64,000 nt of DNA from Pararhizobium sp. A13 (GCF_040126305.1 NZ_CP149512.1:124001-188000), one strand, 5' to 3'; shown: positions 25,181 through 35,251, counted from the stretch's first letter. Made by a program: numbers and translations. Notes: generated by a model not told the origin, from the letters alone.

Positions 25181-25264
25181 CTGTATCCTTGAGCGAAAAT
25201 CTGGAACCAAACGCCGGCTTGCCTGTTTGTCCCCTCAGGGTTCAATATCACGAGGATCAAGGCG

Positions 25265-25678
25265 ATGCTGAAATCACTGACTGCCGATGTGTTCGGCATG
25301 GGTGTCGATCCGCAGCATGGCGGCGAAAGCCTTGTCGATTTCGAATGGCGATACCGGGTTCTCGTTATCTTTCCCTGCGAGGATCGCAGTAAGGCCACGC
25401 GCCAGGCCAATATGCTGTTGGCCGAAACCGAGGGGCTACGGGAGCGCGATTTGATCGTGCTGGAAGTCGGCCGCGACGATGTGACGGTGCTGTTCGGGCC
25501 GCATTACGCTCTCAATCCCTACGCTATCCGCTACGATCTCGATGTCGCCGATGGCGTCTTTGCCCTGCTGCTTGTCGGCAAGGATGGATTGGTCAAGCTG
25601 CGGTCGGACGATGTCGTGCCTGTCTCCACCATTTTCGAGTTGATCGACCAAACGTCGCAACCGAAACCTTCAAACTGA
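25265..25678 (+). CDS. DUF4174 domain protein
   Basis: A 137-aa protein. The segment VDFEWRYRVLVIFPCEDRSK and, later, ERDLIVLEVGRDDVTVLFGP and VLLVGKDGLVKLR match DUF4174, a thioredoxin-like fold lacking the CxxC motif. No signal peptide is visible. Start ATG 25265 has GAGGATCAAGG upstream. It converges with the flavoprotein gene at 25686. Function unknown. Confidence 0.8.
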   Translation: MLKSLTADVFGMGVDPQHGGESLVDFEWRYRVLVIFPCEDRSKATRQANMLLAETEGLRERDLIVLEVGRDDVTVLFGPHYALNPYAIRYDLDVADGVFALLLVGKDGLVKLRSDDVVPVSTIFELIDQTSQPKPSN

Positions 25679-25685
25679 GGCGAGA

Positions 25686-26900
25686 TCACTGCCGTGCTTG
25701 CAGCCATTCCATGATGCCGCGCGCGGCGGCGCGGCCGGTGGCGAAGCAGGCCGTCAGCAGATACCCGCCGGTGGGAGCCTCCCAGTCCAGCATCTCTCCG
25801 GCGGCGAAGACGCCGGGAAGCACTTTCAGCATATATCGCCTGTCGAGACTGTCGAAGCAAATGCCGCCGGCCGAGGAAATGGCTTCGGCAATGGGGCGCG
25901 GCCTGAGCAGCGGGATGGGCAGTGCCTTGATTAGTCGTGCCAGTTTCCCGGGATCGTTCAGGGCGGCCACGGGCGCGACTTCCCGCACCAGAACAGATTT
26001 GACGCCTTCCAGGCCGGCGCCCTTGCGCAGGCGATTGGAGAGGCTTGCCTTTGCGTCCTGCCGGGCAAGGTCCTCGGTCAGGCGCTCGACGCTTCTTCCA
26101 GGAGCGAGATCGACCGACAGCGCAGCTTTTCCGTCTCGCGCCAGCGTGTCGCGCAGCGCCGCTGCATGCGCATAGACGAGGCTGCCCTCGATCCCATGTT
26201 CGGAGACCACGAATTCGCCGGGAAAGGTCCCGGCATCCGACGTGGCCGTTACCGATTTCAGCGGCGCGCCGGCCAAGCGGGTTTTGAAGATATCGCTCCA
26301 GGCAACGTCGAAGCCGCAATTGGCGGGGTGGAGGTCGGTTATTTCAACGCCCTTGCCGCGCAGCAAGGTGGTCCAGGCTCCATCCGATCCCAAGCGCGGC
26401 CAGCTGGCGCCGCCGAGCGCGAGCAGCGTCGCGTCGCTGCGGATCACTGTCCTTCCATTCGGCGTTTCAAAGACAAGATCGTCGCCGGCAAAACCCGTCC
26501 AGCGATGACGTGTGAGCATTGTTACGCCTTGCGCTTCGAGCCTGCCGAGCCAGGCGCGCAGAAGCGGCGACGCCTTCATGACGTTCGGGAAAACGCGCCC
26601 GGACGTGCCGACGAATGTTTCTGTGCCGAGCCCTGCCGCCCAGGCGCGTACATTGGATGGCGTGAAGGCATCGAGCGCCGGGCGCAATCTGTCGGATGCG
26701 CCTGCGAACCGGATGGCGAAGCGTTCGTAGTCCTCGGAATGGGTGATGTTGAGGCCGGATTTACCGGCCAGCAGGAATTTCCGGCCGAAGGTCGGCATCC
26801 CGTCATAGACTGTCACCACATGGCCGGACAGCGAAAGCACCTCTGCCGCCATCAGGCCTGCCGGCCCGCCGCCGATGATCGTGATCTGTTTTCCTGCCAT
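25686..26900 (-). CDS. FAD-dependent oxidoreductase, HI0933/TIGR03862-like flavoprotein
   Basis: A 404-aa flavoprotein with an N-terminal Rossmann motif (ITIIGGGPAGLMAAEVLSLS), the family motif KFLLAGKSGLNITHSE near 45-60, and a C-terminal FAD motif GVFAAGEMLDWEAPTGGYLL ahead of CFATGRAAA. Members are related to HI0933 and BaiN; the reaction is undefined. Start ATG 26900. The only neighbours are the convergent DUF4174 gene and the divergent leucine operon. Confidence 0.85.
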   Translation of the reverse strand: MAGKQITIIGGGPAGLMAAEVLSLSGHVVTVYDGMPTFGRKFLLAGKSGLNITHSEDYERFAIRFAGASDRLRPALDAFTPSNVRAWAAGLGTETFVGTSGRVFPNVMKASPLLRAWLGRLEAQGVTMLTRHRWTGFAGDDLVFETPNGRTVIRSDATLLALGGASWPRLGSDGAWTTLLRGKGVEITDLHPANCGFDVAWSDIFKTRLAGAPLKSVTATSDAGTFPGEFVVSEHGIEGSLVYAHAAALRDTLARDGKAALSVDLAPGRSVERLTEDLARQDAKASLSNRLRKGAGLEGVKSVLVREVAPVAALNDPGKLARLIKALPIPLLRPRPIAEAISSAGGICFDSLDRRYMLKVLPGVFAAGEMLDWEAPTGGYLLTACFATGRAAARGIMEWLQARQ

Positions 26901-27246
26901 GATCTTTCCGCTGCCGTTGTCGTGGTTCCGTCTTGAAGCTTGCCGGCGTCGTATGCAAGGGCGAGAGCGACGGTAGCCGATTGTCCGGACAATCCAAACG
27001 ACGGCTTTCCCGCGGCGATTTTTTGCAAATCATGCGTGCAAGCCTCTGTCTTGGTTCGGAAATTGTTGCGCGGGTGTGATAGTCTCGAAATTCGACACCG
27101 GTACGGCGGAAGAGGAGTCCGTTGCGCCGGCATCACTCGACGGCTGTGAACTCGCAGGAGAGCAGTGTCCGCCAAGCGCCTCGGTCGAGGTCGCGGAGGA
27201 TATCGCTCGTACCCGGCATAGAGCAGCGTGATAGGGAGGAGGCCCG
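26901..27246. promoter_or_regulatory. Divergent regulatory region with a 16-bp palindrome
   Basis: This 346-bp gap separates the flavoprotein gene from the leucine-degradation operon. It contains a 16-bp perfect palindrome, GATTGTCCGGACAATC (26979-26994), and an 11-bp palindrome TCGAAATTCGA (27085-27095) about 150 bp before ivd. Either could be an operator; no regulator gene is adjacent. Confidence 0.45.
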
Positions 27247-28410
27247 ATGTATTCAGGTGGTTTGAGCTTTGCCCTGGGCGAAGAAATCGAGGCGCTGCGC
27301 GAGACCGTACGCCGGTTTGCCAGCGAGCGCATCGCGCCGCATGCAGCCGACATCGATCGAGACAACAGCTTTCCGACGCCGCTCTGGCGGGAGCTGGGCG
27401 ATCTCGGGCTGCTCGGCATCACCGCGGGGGAAGCTTACGGCGGAAGCGGTCTCGGTTATCTCGCCCATTGCGTGGCGATGGAGGAGATCAGCCGCGCTTC
27501 GGCGTCGGTGGGCTTGAGCTATGGGGCGCATTCCAATCTCTGCGTCAACCAGATCAACCGCAACGGCTCGGATGCGCAAAAGCAGCAATATCTGCCGAAG
27601 CTGGTTTCCGGTGAGCATGTCGGAGCGCTGGCGATGTCCGAGCCGGGCGCGGGCTCCGATGTCGTCTCGATGAAGCTCAGGGCCGACAAGCGCGGCGATC
27701 GTTATGTGCTGAACGGCAGCAAGATGTGGATCACCAATGGTCCGGATGCCGATGTGCTGGTGGTCTATGCCAAGACCGATCCGCAGGCAGGTCCGCGCGG
27801 CATAACGGCGTTCCTGATCGAAAAGGGTTTCTCCGGCTTTTCCACCGGCCAGAAGCTCGACAAGCTCGGCATGCGCGGCTCCAATACCTGCGAACTGATC
27901 TTTAGCGATTGTGAGGTGCCGAAGGAGAATGTGCTCGGCAGCGTCGGCGGCGGTGTCCGCATCCTGATGTCGGGCCTCGACTACGAGCGCGTCGTGCTCT
28001 CTGCAGGGCCGCTCGGAATCATGGCGGCTTGCCTCGACGCCGCTGTCCCCTATCTGCATGAAAGAAAGCAGTTCGGTCAGCCGATCGGAGAATTCCAATT
28101 GATGCAGGGCAAGATCGCCGACATGTACGTGACGCTGAATGCCGCGCGCGCCTATGTCTACGCCGTGGCATCCGCCTGCGACCGCAGCGAGACGACCCGC
28201 AAGGACGCGGCCGGCTGTATCCTCTATGCGGCAGAGCGGGCGACGGCGCTGGCGCTCGAAACCATCCAGGTGCTGGGCGGCAACGGCTATACGAACGACT
28301 ATCCGGCGGGCCGTCTGCTCAGAGATGCAAAACTCTATGAGATCGGCGCGGGAACCTCGGAGATACGGCGTATGCTGATCGGCAGGGAGATCTTCGGCGA
28401 GTCGGCATAA
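27247..28410 (+). CDS. ivd: Isovaleryl-CoA dehydrogenase
   Basis: A 387-aa acyl-CoA dehydrogenase. FAD-site motifs are [17 protein letters not shown] and [17 protein letters not shown]; the catalytic base is Glu247 in [14 protein letters not shown], the position used by isovaleryl-CoA dehydrogenases rather than the C-terminal site of most paralogues. [13 protein letters not shown] and the [17 protein letters not shown] end are typical. Start ATG has GGGAGGAGG upstream. First gene of a leucine catabolic operon: it oxidises isovaleryl-CoA to 3-methylcrotonyl-CoA. Confidence 0.95.
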   Translation: MYSGGLSFALGEEIEALRETVRRFASERIAPHAADIDRDNSFPTPLWRELGDLGLLGITAGEAYGGSGLGYLAHCVAMEEISRASASVGLSYGAHSNLCVNQINRNGSDAQKQQYLPKLVSGEHVGALAMSEPGAGSDVVSMKLRADKRGDRYVLNGSKMWITNGPDADVLVVYAKTDPQAGPRGITAFLIEKGFSGFSTGQKLDKLGMRGSNTCELIFSDCEVPKENVLGSVGGGVRILMSGLDYERVVLSAGPLGIMAACLDAAVPYLHERKQFGQPIGEFQLMQGKIADMYVTLNAARAYVYAVASACDRSETTRKDAAGCILYAAERATALALETIQVLGGNGYTNDYPAGRLLRDAKLYEIGAGTSEIRRMLIGREIFGESA

Positions 28411-28456
28411 CACCAGGGGTGAAGGAGTGCAGAATGTTTGGTCGATCGGGGGATGA

Positions 28457-30064
28457 ATGGCCGTTCTGAAATCGCAGATTTCGACGTCTTCGGAGGCATT
28501 CCGTGCCAACAGCGCGGCGATGAGCGAAGCGATGCGCGTGGTGGAGGAGGCAGCACTTCTGGCGGCCGGCGGCGGCGGCGAGATGGCGCGCGATCGCCAT
28601 GTCAGCCGCGGCAAGATGCTGCCGCGCGAGCGCGTGGCCCAGCTGGTCGATCCGGCGACGCCCTTCCTCGAAGTCGGTTTGACCGCCGCGCATGGGCTCT
28701 ACAACGGTGATGCGCCAGCTGCAGGCTTGATCACCGGGATCGGCCGCGTGTCCGACCGCGACTGCATGATTGTCTGCAATGACGCCACCGTCAAAGGCGG
28801 CACCTACTATCCGATGACGGTGAAGAAGCATTTGCGGGCACAGGAGGTCGCGGCGGAGAACAATCTGCCCTGCATCTATCTGGTCGATTCCGGCGGCGCC
28901 AACCTGCCGAACCAGGACGAGGTTTTTCCGGATCGCGATCATTTCGGCCGTATCTTCTACAACCAGGCCAACATGTCGGCCGCCGGCATTCCGCAGATCG
29001 CGGTGGTGATGGGGTCGTGTACGGCGGGCGGCGCCTATGTTCCGGCGATGTCGGACGAGGCGATCATTGTCGAGGGGCAGGGGACGATCTTTCTGGCCGG
29101 TCCGCCGCTGGTTCGGGCAGCGACGGGGGAGATCGTCTCATCCGAGGATCTGGGCGGCGGTGACGTGCATACGCGGCTGTCCGGCGTGGCCGACCATCTG
29201 GCGCGCGACGATGCGCATGCGCTGGCGTTGGCGCGCCGGTCTGTCGCCAATCTGAACCGGCCAGGAATTGCCACCGTCGAGCGGCAAGCGCCGGAGGAAC
29301 CAATCTACGATCCGGACGATATTCCAGGCATCGTCCCACCCGACCTGCGCACGCCCTATGACATTCGCGAAGTGATTGCCCGCATTGTGGATGGTTCCCG
29401 GCTGGACGAGTTCAAGGCGCGATACGGCACCACGCTTGTCTGTGGCTTTGCTCATGTGCACGGTATCCCCGTCGGCATCATCGCCAACAATGGCGTGCTG
29501 TTTTCGGAATCGGCGCTGAAGGGCACGCATTTCGTCGAGCTGTGTTCACAGCGAAAGATTCCTCTTGTCTTCATGCAGAACATCACCGGCTTCATGGTCG
29601 GGCGGAAATACGAGACGGAAGGTATTGCCAAGCACGGCGCCAAGCTGGTGACGGCGGTGGCGACGACCAAGGTGCCAAAGATCACCATGCTGGTCGGCGG
29701 CTCCTTCGGCGCCGGCAATTACGGTATGGGCGGTCGGGCCTTTTCGCCGCGTTTCCTCTGGACCTGGCCGAACAGCCGCATTTCGGTGATGGGCGGCGAG
29801 CAGGCGGCGGGCGTTCTGGCGACCGTGCGCGGCGATGCGCTGAAGCGGGCAGGCACGCCCTGGACGGAGGAAGACGAGGCGAAGTTCAAGCAGCCGGTGC
29901 TGAACCTGTTCGAAACCCAGAGCCATCCGCTCTACGCCTCGGCGCGGCTCTGGGATGACGGCATCATCGATCCGCGCAAGAGCCGCGACGTGCTGGCACT
30001 CTCCCTTTCGGCGACCTTGAATGCGCCGATAGACGATACCCGATTTGGTCTGTTCAGGATGTGA
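28457..30064 (+). CDS. mccB: 3-Methylcrotonyl-CoA carboxylase, beta (carboxyltransferase) subunit
   Basis: A 535-aa carboxyltransferase of the acyl-CoA carboxylase beta family. The N-terminal half contains [20 protein letters not shown] and [20 protein letters not shown], a stretch specific to MCC beta. The C-terminal half contains [33 protein letters not shown] and [20 protein letters not shown]. It transfers CO2 from carboxybiotin to 3-methylcrotonyl-CoA. It lies 46 bp after ivd; the partner mccA is two genes downstream. Confidence 0.95.
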   Translation: MAVLKSQISTSSEAFRANSAAMSEAMRVVEEAALLAAGGGGEMARDRHVSRGKMLPRERVAQLVDPATPFLEVGLTAAHGLYNGDAPAAGLITGIGRVSDRDCMIVCNDATVKGGTYYPMTVKKHLRAQEVAAENNLPCIYLVDSGGANLPNQDEVFPDRDHFGRIFYNQANMSAAGIPQIAVVMGSCTAGGAYVPAMSDEAIIVEGQGTIFLAGPPLVRAATGEIVSSEDLGGGDVHTRLSGVADHLARDDAHALALARRSVANLNRPGIATVERQAPEEPIYDPDDIPGIVPPDLRTPYDIREVIARIVDGSRLDEFKARYGTTLVCGFAHVHGIPVGIIANNGVLFSESALKGTHFVELCSQRKIPLVFMQNITGFMVGRKYETEGIAKHGAKLVTAVATTKVPKITMLVGGSFGAGNYGMGGRAFSPRFLWTWPNSRISVMGGEQAAGVLATVRGDALKRAGTPWTEEDEAKFKQPVLNLFETQSHPLYASARLWDDGIIDPRKSRDVLALSLSATLNAPIDDTRFGLFRM

Positions 30065-30074
30065 GGAGATGACA

Positions 30075-30458
30075 ATGAAACGCGACGTTTTCAATGCCAA
30101 GAATGCCCCTCAACCGCGCGGCGGCTATTCGCAAGCCGTCCGGCTCGAGGATTTCCAGCGGTTGCTTCTCGTCAGCGGCCAGATCCCGACGGATTCCGAC
30201 GACACCGTACCAGCCGGCTTCGAAGCGCAGGCACGGCAGGTCTGGCTCAATGTCGACGCGCAGCTGAAAGCGGCGGGAATGACCAAGGCGGACATCGTCA
30301 AGGTGACGACCTATCTCGCTGACCGGCACCATACGATGGCCAACCGCGAGATCCGCAGCGAGTACCTGGGCAATCTGGCGCCGGCAATGACGGTGGTGAT
30401 CGCCGGTATTTTTGACGGGGCCTGGCTTCTCGAGGTCGAAGTCGTCGCCGCGCAGTAG
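30075..30458 (+). CDS. RidA/YjgF family enamine/imine deaminase
   Basis: A 127-aa RidA-fold protein. The pattern PRGGYSQAVRLEDFQRLLLV then SGQIP is the N-terminal family core, and VKVTTYLADRHHTMANREIR and the PAMTVVIAGIFDGAWLLEVEVVA end are typical; the usual conserved Arg of RidA (R105-type in xxPxRxxV) is replaced here by methionine-threonine (PAMTVV), so deaminase activity is doubtful. Start ATG 30075 is best spaced to GAGGAG. It is embedded between mccB and mccA. Confidence 0.85.
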   Translation: MKRDVFNAKNAPQPRGGYSQAVRLEDFQRLLLVSGQIPTDSDDTVPAGFEAQARQVWLNVDAQLKAAGMTKADIVKVTTYLADRHHTMANREIRSEYLGNLAPAMTVVIAGIFDGAWLLEVEVVAAQ

Positions 30459-30471
30459 ACCGGAATAGATC

Positions 30472-32457
30472 ATGTTTTCGAAGATCCTCATTGCCAATCG
30501 CGGTGAAATCGCCTGCCGCATCATCCGCACGGCACAGCGCCTCGGTATCCGCACGGCAGCAGTCTATTCCGATGCCGATTCCGGCGCACTTCATGTCGAA
30601 ATGGCCGATGAGGCTTTCCGCATCGGCACTGCCGTGGCAGCCGAGAGCTATCTGTCGATCGAGCGTATCGTCGGTGCGGCGCAACGGTGCGGCGCGCAGG
30701 CGGTCCATCCGGGCTATGGCTTTCTGTCGGAGAACGCGGATTTCGCCGAGGCGGTCGAGGCAGCCGGAATGGCCTTCATCGGACCTTCGCCGGCTGCCAT
30801 TCGCGCCATGGGCCTGAAGGACGCCGCCAAGGTGCTGATGGAGCAATCGGGCGTGCCGGTGGTTCCCGGTTATCATGGGGACAATCAGGACGCTGCGTTC
30901 CTGACCGAGCGCGCCGCCGAGATCGGCTTTCCTGTGCTGATCAAGGCACGCGCCGGCGGCGGCGGCAAAGGCATGCGCCGTGTCGATCAGCCGGAAGATT
31001 TCGGCGCGGCGCTCGAAGCGGCGCGGCGGGAGGCGGAAGCGGCCTTCGGCGATGGCGCAGTGCTGATCGAGAAATATCTGCAACGGCCTCGCCATATCGA
31101 AATCCAGGTCTTCGGCGACCGCGACGGCAATGTCGTGCATCTGTTCGAGCGCGACTGCTCCTTGCAGCGACGGCACCAGAAGGTGATCGAGGAGGCGCCG
31201 GCGCCGGGCATGACGGCAGAAATGCGCATGGCCATGGGCGACGCGGCCGTTCGCGCGGCGCGGGCCATCGGCTATCAGGGGGCAGGCACTGTCGAGTTCA
31301 TCGTCGATGTCTCCGATGGCCTTGAGCCGGACAAATTCTTCTTCATGGAAATGAACACCCGCCTTCAGGTCGAGCACCCGGTGACAGAGGCGATCACCGG
31401 TATCGATCTTGTCGAATGGCAATTGCGGGTTGCCAATGGCGAGCCGCTGCCGACGAAGCAGTCCGAGCTTGCGATCGACGGCTGGGCCTTCGAGGCGCGG
31501 GTCTATGCGGAGGACCCGGCGCGGGGTTTCCTGCCATCGACCGGCACGCTGTGGCATCTGAGCTTCCCGAACGATGACACGCGGATCGATGCTGGCGTGC
31601 GGCAGGGCGATCGCATCAGCCCCTACTACGATCCGATGATCGCCAAGCTGAGCGTGCACGGCCCGACCAGAGCCGCCGCACTCGCCCGGCTGACAGAGGC
31701 TTTGCGAAACAGCCATATCGGCGGCGTCGCCAACAATCTCGAATTTCTTCGTCGCCTGAGCCAGCAGCCGGACTTTGCCTCCGGGCGCCCCGACACCGGG
31801 CTCATCGACCGGGAGGTCGAGACGCTGACTGCCGCCGAGGCACCCGACGAGACGGCGGTGGCGCTGGCGGCTGTTCTGTCCCTCGGCATCCTGCGGAAAC
31901 GACCCATCGGCGATCCCTGGCTGTCGCTTGGCCACTGGCAGATCTGGGGTCAGGCGACGCGCACGGTGACGCTTGATCATGCCGGCGAGCGGCATGCCTT
32001 GCGGGTGGCAGCGCGGGGGCTTGATCTGTTTGCGGTTCATATCGGCGGCCGTGTCCTGCCGGTGCGCGTTTTCGGCCGGTTCGACGGCGGGTGCCATGCC
32101 GAGGTCGATGGCCGGCAGGTTCGCCTGCTGCTGCTTGAGGCGCCGCACGGCCTGACGCTGTTGCTCGATGGCAGGGCCCATGAATTCCATGTACCTGATC
32201 CGCTGGATGGTGAGGCCGAGAGTGCGACCGGCACCGATCGTGTTGTTGCGCCCATGCCGGGACTGGTCAAGCTGGTGCGCGTTCAGGCGGGAGATGCGGT
32301 CTCAAAGGGTGACGCATTGATTGTCATGGAGGCGATGAAGATGGAACTGACCCTCTCGGCAAGCCGGGACGGCGTTGTCGAGAGTATGAATGTCGCCGAG
32401 GGCGAGCAGACCTCCGAGGGTACGGTTCTCCTGTCGCTGAAGCCCGAGGCCGCGTGA
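30472..32457 (+). CDS. mccA: 3-Methylcrotonyl-CoA carboxylase, alpha (biotin) subunit
   Basis: A 661-aa protein. The N-terminal biotin carboxylase domain shows ILIANRGEIACRIIRTAQRL, KARAGGGGKGMRRV and EMNTRLQVEHPVTEAITGID. The C-terminal biotinyl carrier domain holds EAMKME with the biotin attachment Lys at about residue 623. It carboxylates biotin using ATP and bicarbonate, with MccB completing the reaction. It starts 14 bp after ridA and its stop overlaps the start of the lyase gene (GTGATG at 32454-32459). Confidence 0.95.
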   Translation: MFSKILIANRGEIACRIIRTAQRLGIRTAAVYSDADSGALHVEMADEAFRIGTAVAAESYLSIERIVGAAQRCGAQAVHPGYGFLSENADFAEAVEAAGMAFIGPSPAAIRAMGLKDAAKVLMEQSGVPVVPGYHGDNQDAAFLTERAAEIGFPVLIKARAGGGGKGMRRVDQPEDFGAALEAARREAEAAFGDGAVLIEKYLQRPRHIEIQVFGDRDGNVVHLFERDCSLQRRHQKVIEEAPAPGMTAEMRMAMGDAAVRAARAIGYQGAGTVEFIVDVSDGLEPDKFFFMEMNTRLQVEHPVTEAITGIDLVEWQLRVANGEPLPTKQSELAIDGWAFEARVYAEDPARGFLPSTGTLWHLSFPNDDTRIDAGVRQGDRISPYYDPMIAKLSVHGPTRAAALARLTEALRNSHIGGVANNLEFLRRLSQQPDFASGRPDTGLIDREVETLTAAEAPDETAVALAAVLSLGILRKRPIGDPWLSLGHWQIWGQATRTVTLDHAGERHALRVAARGLDLFAVHIGGRVLPVRVFGRFDGGCHAEVDGRQVRLLLLEAPHGLTLLLDGRAHEFHVPDPLDGEAESATGTDRVVAPMPGLVKLVRVQAGDAVSKGDALIVMEAMKMELTLSASRDGVVESMNVAEGEQTSEGTVLLSLKPEAA

Positions 32458-33338
32458 TGTCTGAAACGGAAACAGGCGGCGCCTTAAACCGCGTGTCGAT
32501 CGTCGAGATGTCGCCGCGGGACGGACTTCAGAACGAAAAGGTGCTGATTGATACGGTGGCCAAGATCCAGCTCGTTGATATGCTCTCGGCCTGCGGTTTC
32601 GAGCGGATCGAGGTCACGAGCTTCGTCAGCCCGAAATGGGTGCCGCAACTGGCCGATGCGGCTGAGGTCATGGCCGGCATCGGCCGCAGGCCGGGCGTGC
32701 GCTATGCGGTGCTGACACCGAATATGAAGGGCTTCGAAGCGGCGCTTGCGGCGGGAGCAGACGAGGTCGCGATCTTCGCCTCGGCGTCGGAAGGGTTTTC
32801 GCAGCACAATATCAATTGCTCCATCGCCGAAAGCATAGAGCGGTTTCGTCCGGTGGCGCAGGCGGCGCGGCGGCGCGGTATTCCTGTGCGCGGCTATGTC
32901 AGCTGCGTGGTAGAATGCCCCTATGATGGTACCGTCGCCCCCGCAAGCACTGCCCATGTTGCCGTGCAGCTCATGGAGCTTGGCTGCTACGAGATCAGTC
33001 TCGGCGATACGATCGGCCGCGGGACGCCGGAGGCAGTGGACAGGATGCTGACCGCCGTGCTGGCGGCGATCCCCGCGTCCAAGCTGGCCGGGCATTTTCA
33101 CGATACGTCGGGCCGGGCGCTCGACAATATCGGCGTTGCGCTGGAACGCGGCATTCGCGCGTTCGACGCTTCGGTGGGTGGCCTGGGCGGATGCCCTTAC
33201 GCGCCGGGTGCCAAGGGCAATGTCGATACGCTGCTAGTCGACCGGTATTTGAAGGCGCGCGGCTTCGAGACCGGCCTTGGCGAGGACGCGCTTGAAAAGG
33301 CATCGGATTTCGCGCGCAGTTTGAGGAGTTCCGCATGA
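32457..33338 (+). CDS. Hydroxymethylglutaryl-CoA lyase
   Basis: A 293-aa HMG-CoA lyase, cleaving 3-hydroxy-3-methylglutaryl-CoA to acetoacetate and acetyl-CoA. Visible motifs are VSIVEMSPRDGLQNEK (metal/catalytic Asp), FVSPKWVPQL, GHFHDTSGRALDNI and the signature GGLGGCPYAPGAKGNVDT with the active-site cysteine. The start may be ATG 32457 or GTG 32454; both overlap the mccA stop. Its own stop overlaps the next start (ATGA at 33335-33338). Confidence 0.95.
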   Translation: MSETETGGALNRVSIVEMSPRDGLQNEKVLIDTVAKIQLVDMLSACGFERIEVTSFVSPKWVPQLADAAEVMAGIGRRPGVRYAVLTPNMKGFEAALAAGADEVAIFASASEGFSQHNINCSIAESIERFRPVAQAARRRGIPVRGYVSCVVECPYDGTVAPASTAHVAVQLMELGCYEISLGDTIGRGTPEAVDRMLTAVLAAIPASKLAGHFHDTSGRALDNIGVALERGIRAFDASVGGLGGCPYAPGAKGNVDTLLVDRYLKARGFETGLGEDALEKASDFARSLRSSA

Positions 33339-34126
33339 CATTCGAGACCCTTCGCCTGTTCGTCGACGACAGAGGCGTGGCGCGTCTGACGCTGGCCCGG
33401 CCGGAAAAGCACAATGCACTCTCGAGCGTAATGATCGACGAATTGACCGACGTGGCCGGGCAATTGGGCGTTGACAGGTTCGTTCGCGTGGTCGAGTTGA
33501 CAGGAGAGGGTGCGAGCTTCTGCGCTGGCGGCGATCTCGGCTGGATGAAAGCGCAGGTCGATGCCGATCGGGAGACGCGAAAGGCGGAGGCCCGGCGGCT
33601 GGCGCTGATGTTTAAGGCGCTGAACGATCTGGAAAAGCCGGTCATCGCCCGCGTCCACGGCAACGCCTTTGGTGGTGGCATCGGCCTGCTTAGCGTCTCC
33701 GATGTCGCGATCGGCGCCGATACGGCCAAGTTCGGGCTGACAGAGACGCGGCTCGGGCTGATCCCGGCAACCATCAGCCCCTATGTCGTGGCGCGCATCG
33801 GCGAAGGCCGGGCGCGGCCACTGTTCATGTCCGGCAGGATCATCGATGCGCACGAGGCGCTGGCGGCGGGCTTGCTGACGCGCGTGGTGCCTGCCGTGAA
33901 ACTCGATGCGGCGATCGAGGCGGAAATGGCGCCGTATCTGCAGGTTGCTCCCGGCGCGGTCGGGCGCTCGAAAGCTTTGGCGCGGTCGCTGGGCATGCCG
34001 ATCACCGAGGCTATCATCGCTGCAACGATCGAGCGTCTGGCCGATATCTGGGAGACGGCCGAGGCTAGGGAAGGGATTTCGGCGTTTCTGGAACGTCGAG
34101 AGCCGAGCTGGCGCAAGCCGGTTTAA
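33335..34126 (+). CDS. Enoyl-CoA hydratase family, probable methylglutaconyl-CoA hydratase
   Basis: A 263-aa crotonase-fold protein. The oxyanion-hole segments are GASFCAGGDLGWMKAQ and RVHGNAFGGGIGLLSVSD, and FGLTETRLGLIPATISPYVV is typical of methylglutaconyl-CoA hydratases (LiuC/MenB-like). Given its place as the last gene of the ivd-mcc-hmgL operon and overlap with the lyase gene, it most likely hydrates 3-methylglutaconyl-CoA to HMG-CoA. The order differs from the reaction order but supplies every missing step. Confidence 0.9.
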   Translation: MTFETLRLFVDDRGVARLTLARPEKHNALSSVMIDELTDVAGQLGVDRFVRVVELTGEGASFCAGGDLGWMKAQVDADRETRKAEARRLALMFKALNDLEKPVIARVHGNAFGGGIGLLSVSDVAIGADTAKFGLTETRLGLIPATISPYVVARIGEGRARPLFMSGRIIDAHEALAAGLLTRVVPAVKLDAAIEAEMAPYLQVAPGAVGRSKALARSLGMPITEAIIAATIERLADIWETAEAREGISAFLERREPSWRKPV

Positions 34127-34139
34127 TCCCTGCACTTGA

Positions 34140-34181
34140 AATGCGCATGATTTGAGCATATTTTGATACTGTCTTTATCAA
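34140..34181 (+). promoter_or_regulatory. Candidate operators of the Xre/RES toxin-antitoxin locus
   Basis: Two inverted repeats lie just upstream of the antitoxin: ATGCGCAT (about 34141-34148) and TTGATA-N7-TATCAA (34163-34181). The second ends 19 bp before the antitoxin ATG. Xre-type antitoxins normally autorepress from such sites. Confidence 0.45.
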
Positions 34182-34200
34182 GATGTGTTAGGAATGTGCC

Positions 34201-34572
34201 ATGGCAGCCTTGAGCTTCGATACTGCGGCAAGCCGGTTCAGTGATGGTCGGTCGCCGTTCCTGTCGGCGCCACGTGTCTCGGAACAGCTCGGCGTCACGC
34301 TGTCCGAGCTTGCCCGGCTGATCGGTGTTGCCCGCAACACGCTGACGGCGAAATCGGGCGCGCGCAAGGTGGACAGCGCCTTGAGCCAGGTCGTGCGCAT
34401 CCTTGCCATGGCCAGCGAAATGGCCGGAGACGAGAACCGCGCGACCATCTGGTTCAAGCATCAGCCGATTCCCGGCTGGGCGGGCAAGACGGCCTATGAT
34501 CTGGTGAGCGAGGGCAAGTCGGACAAGGTGCTGGCCTATCTCGAGGCGGTGCGGTCCGGCGTTTATGCCTGA
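34201..34572 (+). CDS. Xre/MbcA/ParS-type antitoxin (DUF2384)
   Basis: A 123-aa antitoxin. The N-terminal part has an Xre-like HTH (VSEQLGVTLSELARLIGVAR then NTLTAK) and the C-terminal part is a DUF2384 toxin-binding domain (WFKHQPIPGWAGKTAYDLVS followed by EGKSDKVLAYLEAVRSGVYA). The stop overlaps the start of the RES toxin by 8 bp. Such pairs are type II toxin-antitoxin modules. Confidence 0.9.
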   Translation: MAALSFDTAASRFSDGRSPFLSAPRVSEQLGVTLSELARLIGVARNTLTAKSGARKVDSALSQVVRILAMASEMAGDENRATIWFKHQPIPGWAGKTAYDLVSEGKSDKVLAYLEAVRSGVYA

Positions 34573-35080
34573 CAGAAACGTTGAAGCGCTGACCCTGTGG
34601 CGCGCCTTCGTGCCGCAATGGGCCTTTGCGCCGCTTTCGGGCGACGGTGCTGCGCGTTTCGGCGGCCGCTGGAACCCGGTCGGCGCGCCGACGATCTATG
34701 CGGCGTGCGAACTCTCGACCGCCTGGGCGGAGTATAATCAGGGTTTTGTGCAGCATCCGGCGCTGATCGCGCAGCTTGAGCTCAAAGGCGCCTCTCTTGC
34801 CGACCTGACGGATGCGGCGACGCTTTCAAAACTCGGAGGCTCTGCCGATATCCATCGTTGCGAATGGCGGATGCATCTCGACAAGGGCGAGGCGCCCGAG
34901 ACCCATCGGCTGCGGGAGCGATTGATCGAGCAGGATTTCGACGGGGTCGTCTATCCCTCTTTCATGTCGCCGGGCGGAACCTGCGTTGCGCTCTGGCGGT
35001 GGAACGCAAACGGCGCGCCGCGCCTCGATGTCATTGATCCCGATGGGCGGATGCCGAAGACGCCAGCATCGTGGATGTAA
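34565..35080 (+). CDS. RES-domain toxin
   Basis: A 171-aa RES-domain protein. The conserved Arg (LWRAF and GGRWNPVG), Glu (YAACELSTAWAE) and Ser (YPSFMSPGGTCVALWRW) residues that name the domain are visible. RES toxins of this family degrade NAD+ and arrest growth. Translationally coupled to the antitoxin, and intact in contrast to the mazEF locus at 11143-11699. Confidence 0.9.
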   Translation: MPDRNVEALTLWRAFVPQWAFAPLSGDGAARFGGRWNPVGAPTIYAACELSTAWAEYNQGFVQHPALIAQLELKGASLADLTDAATLSKLGGSADIHRCEWRMHLDKGEAPETHRLRERLIEQDFDGVVYPSFMSPGGTCVALWRWNANGAPRLDVIDPDGRMPKTPASWM

Positions 35081-35251
35081 CGGCCGGCGCTTTTGCGGAC
35101 GTGCTACCGGGATAATGTCAGACAAAGCTTCGCGTAGTGGAATTGAAACAGAACGAATTTTCCCTGATTAATCCATAAAATAAATAAACATTATTATCTA
35201 AATGCGGCCCCCGGAGGTAATTTCCCTCAACTCCTGGGGGAATAGCGGTGC

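Noticed and set aside
30298..32190. Long minus-strand frame opposite mccA
   Set aside because: Shadow frame opposite an intact biotin carboxylase gene.
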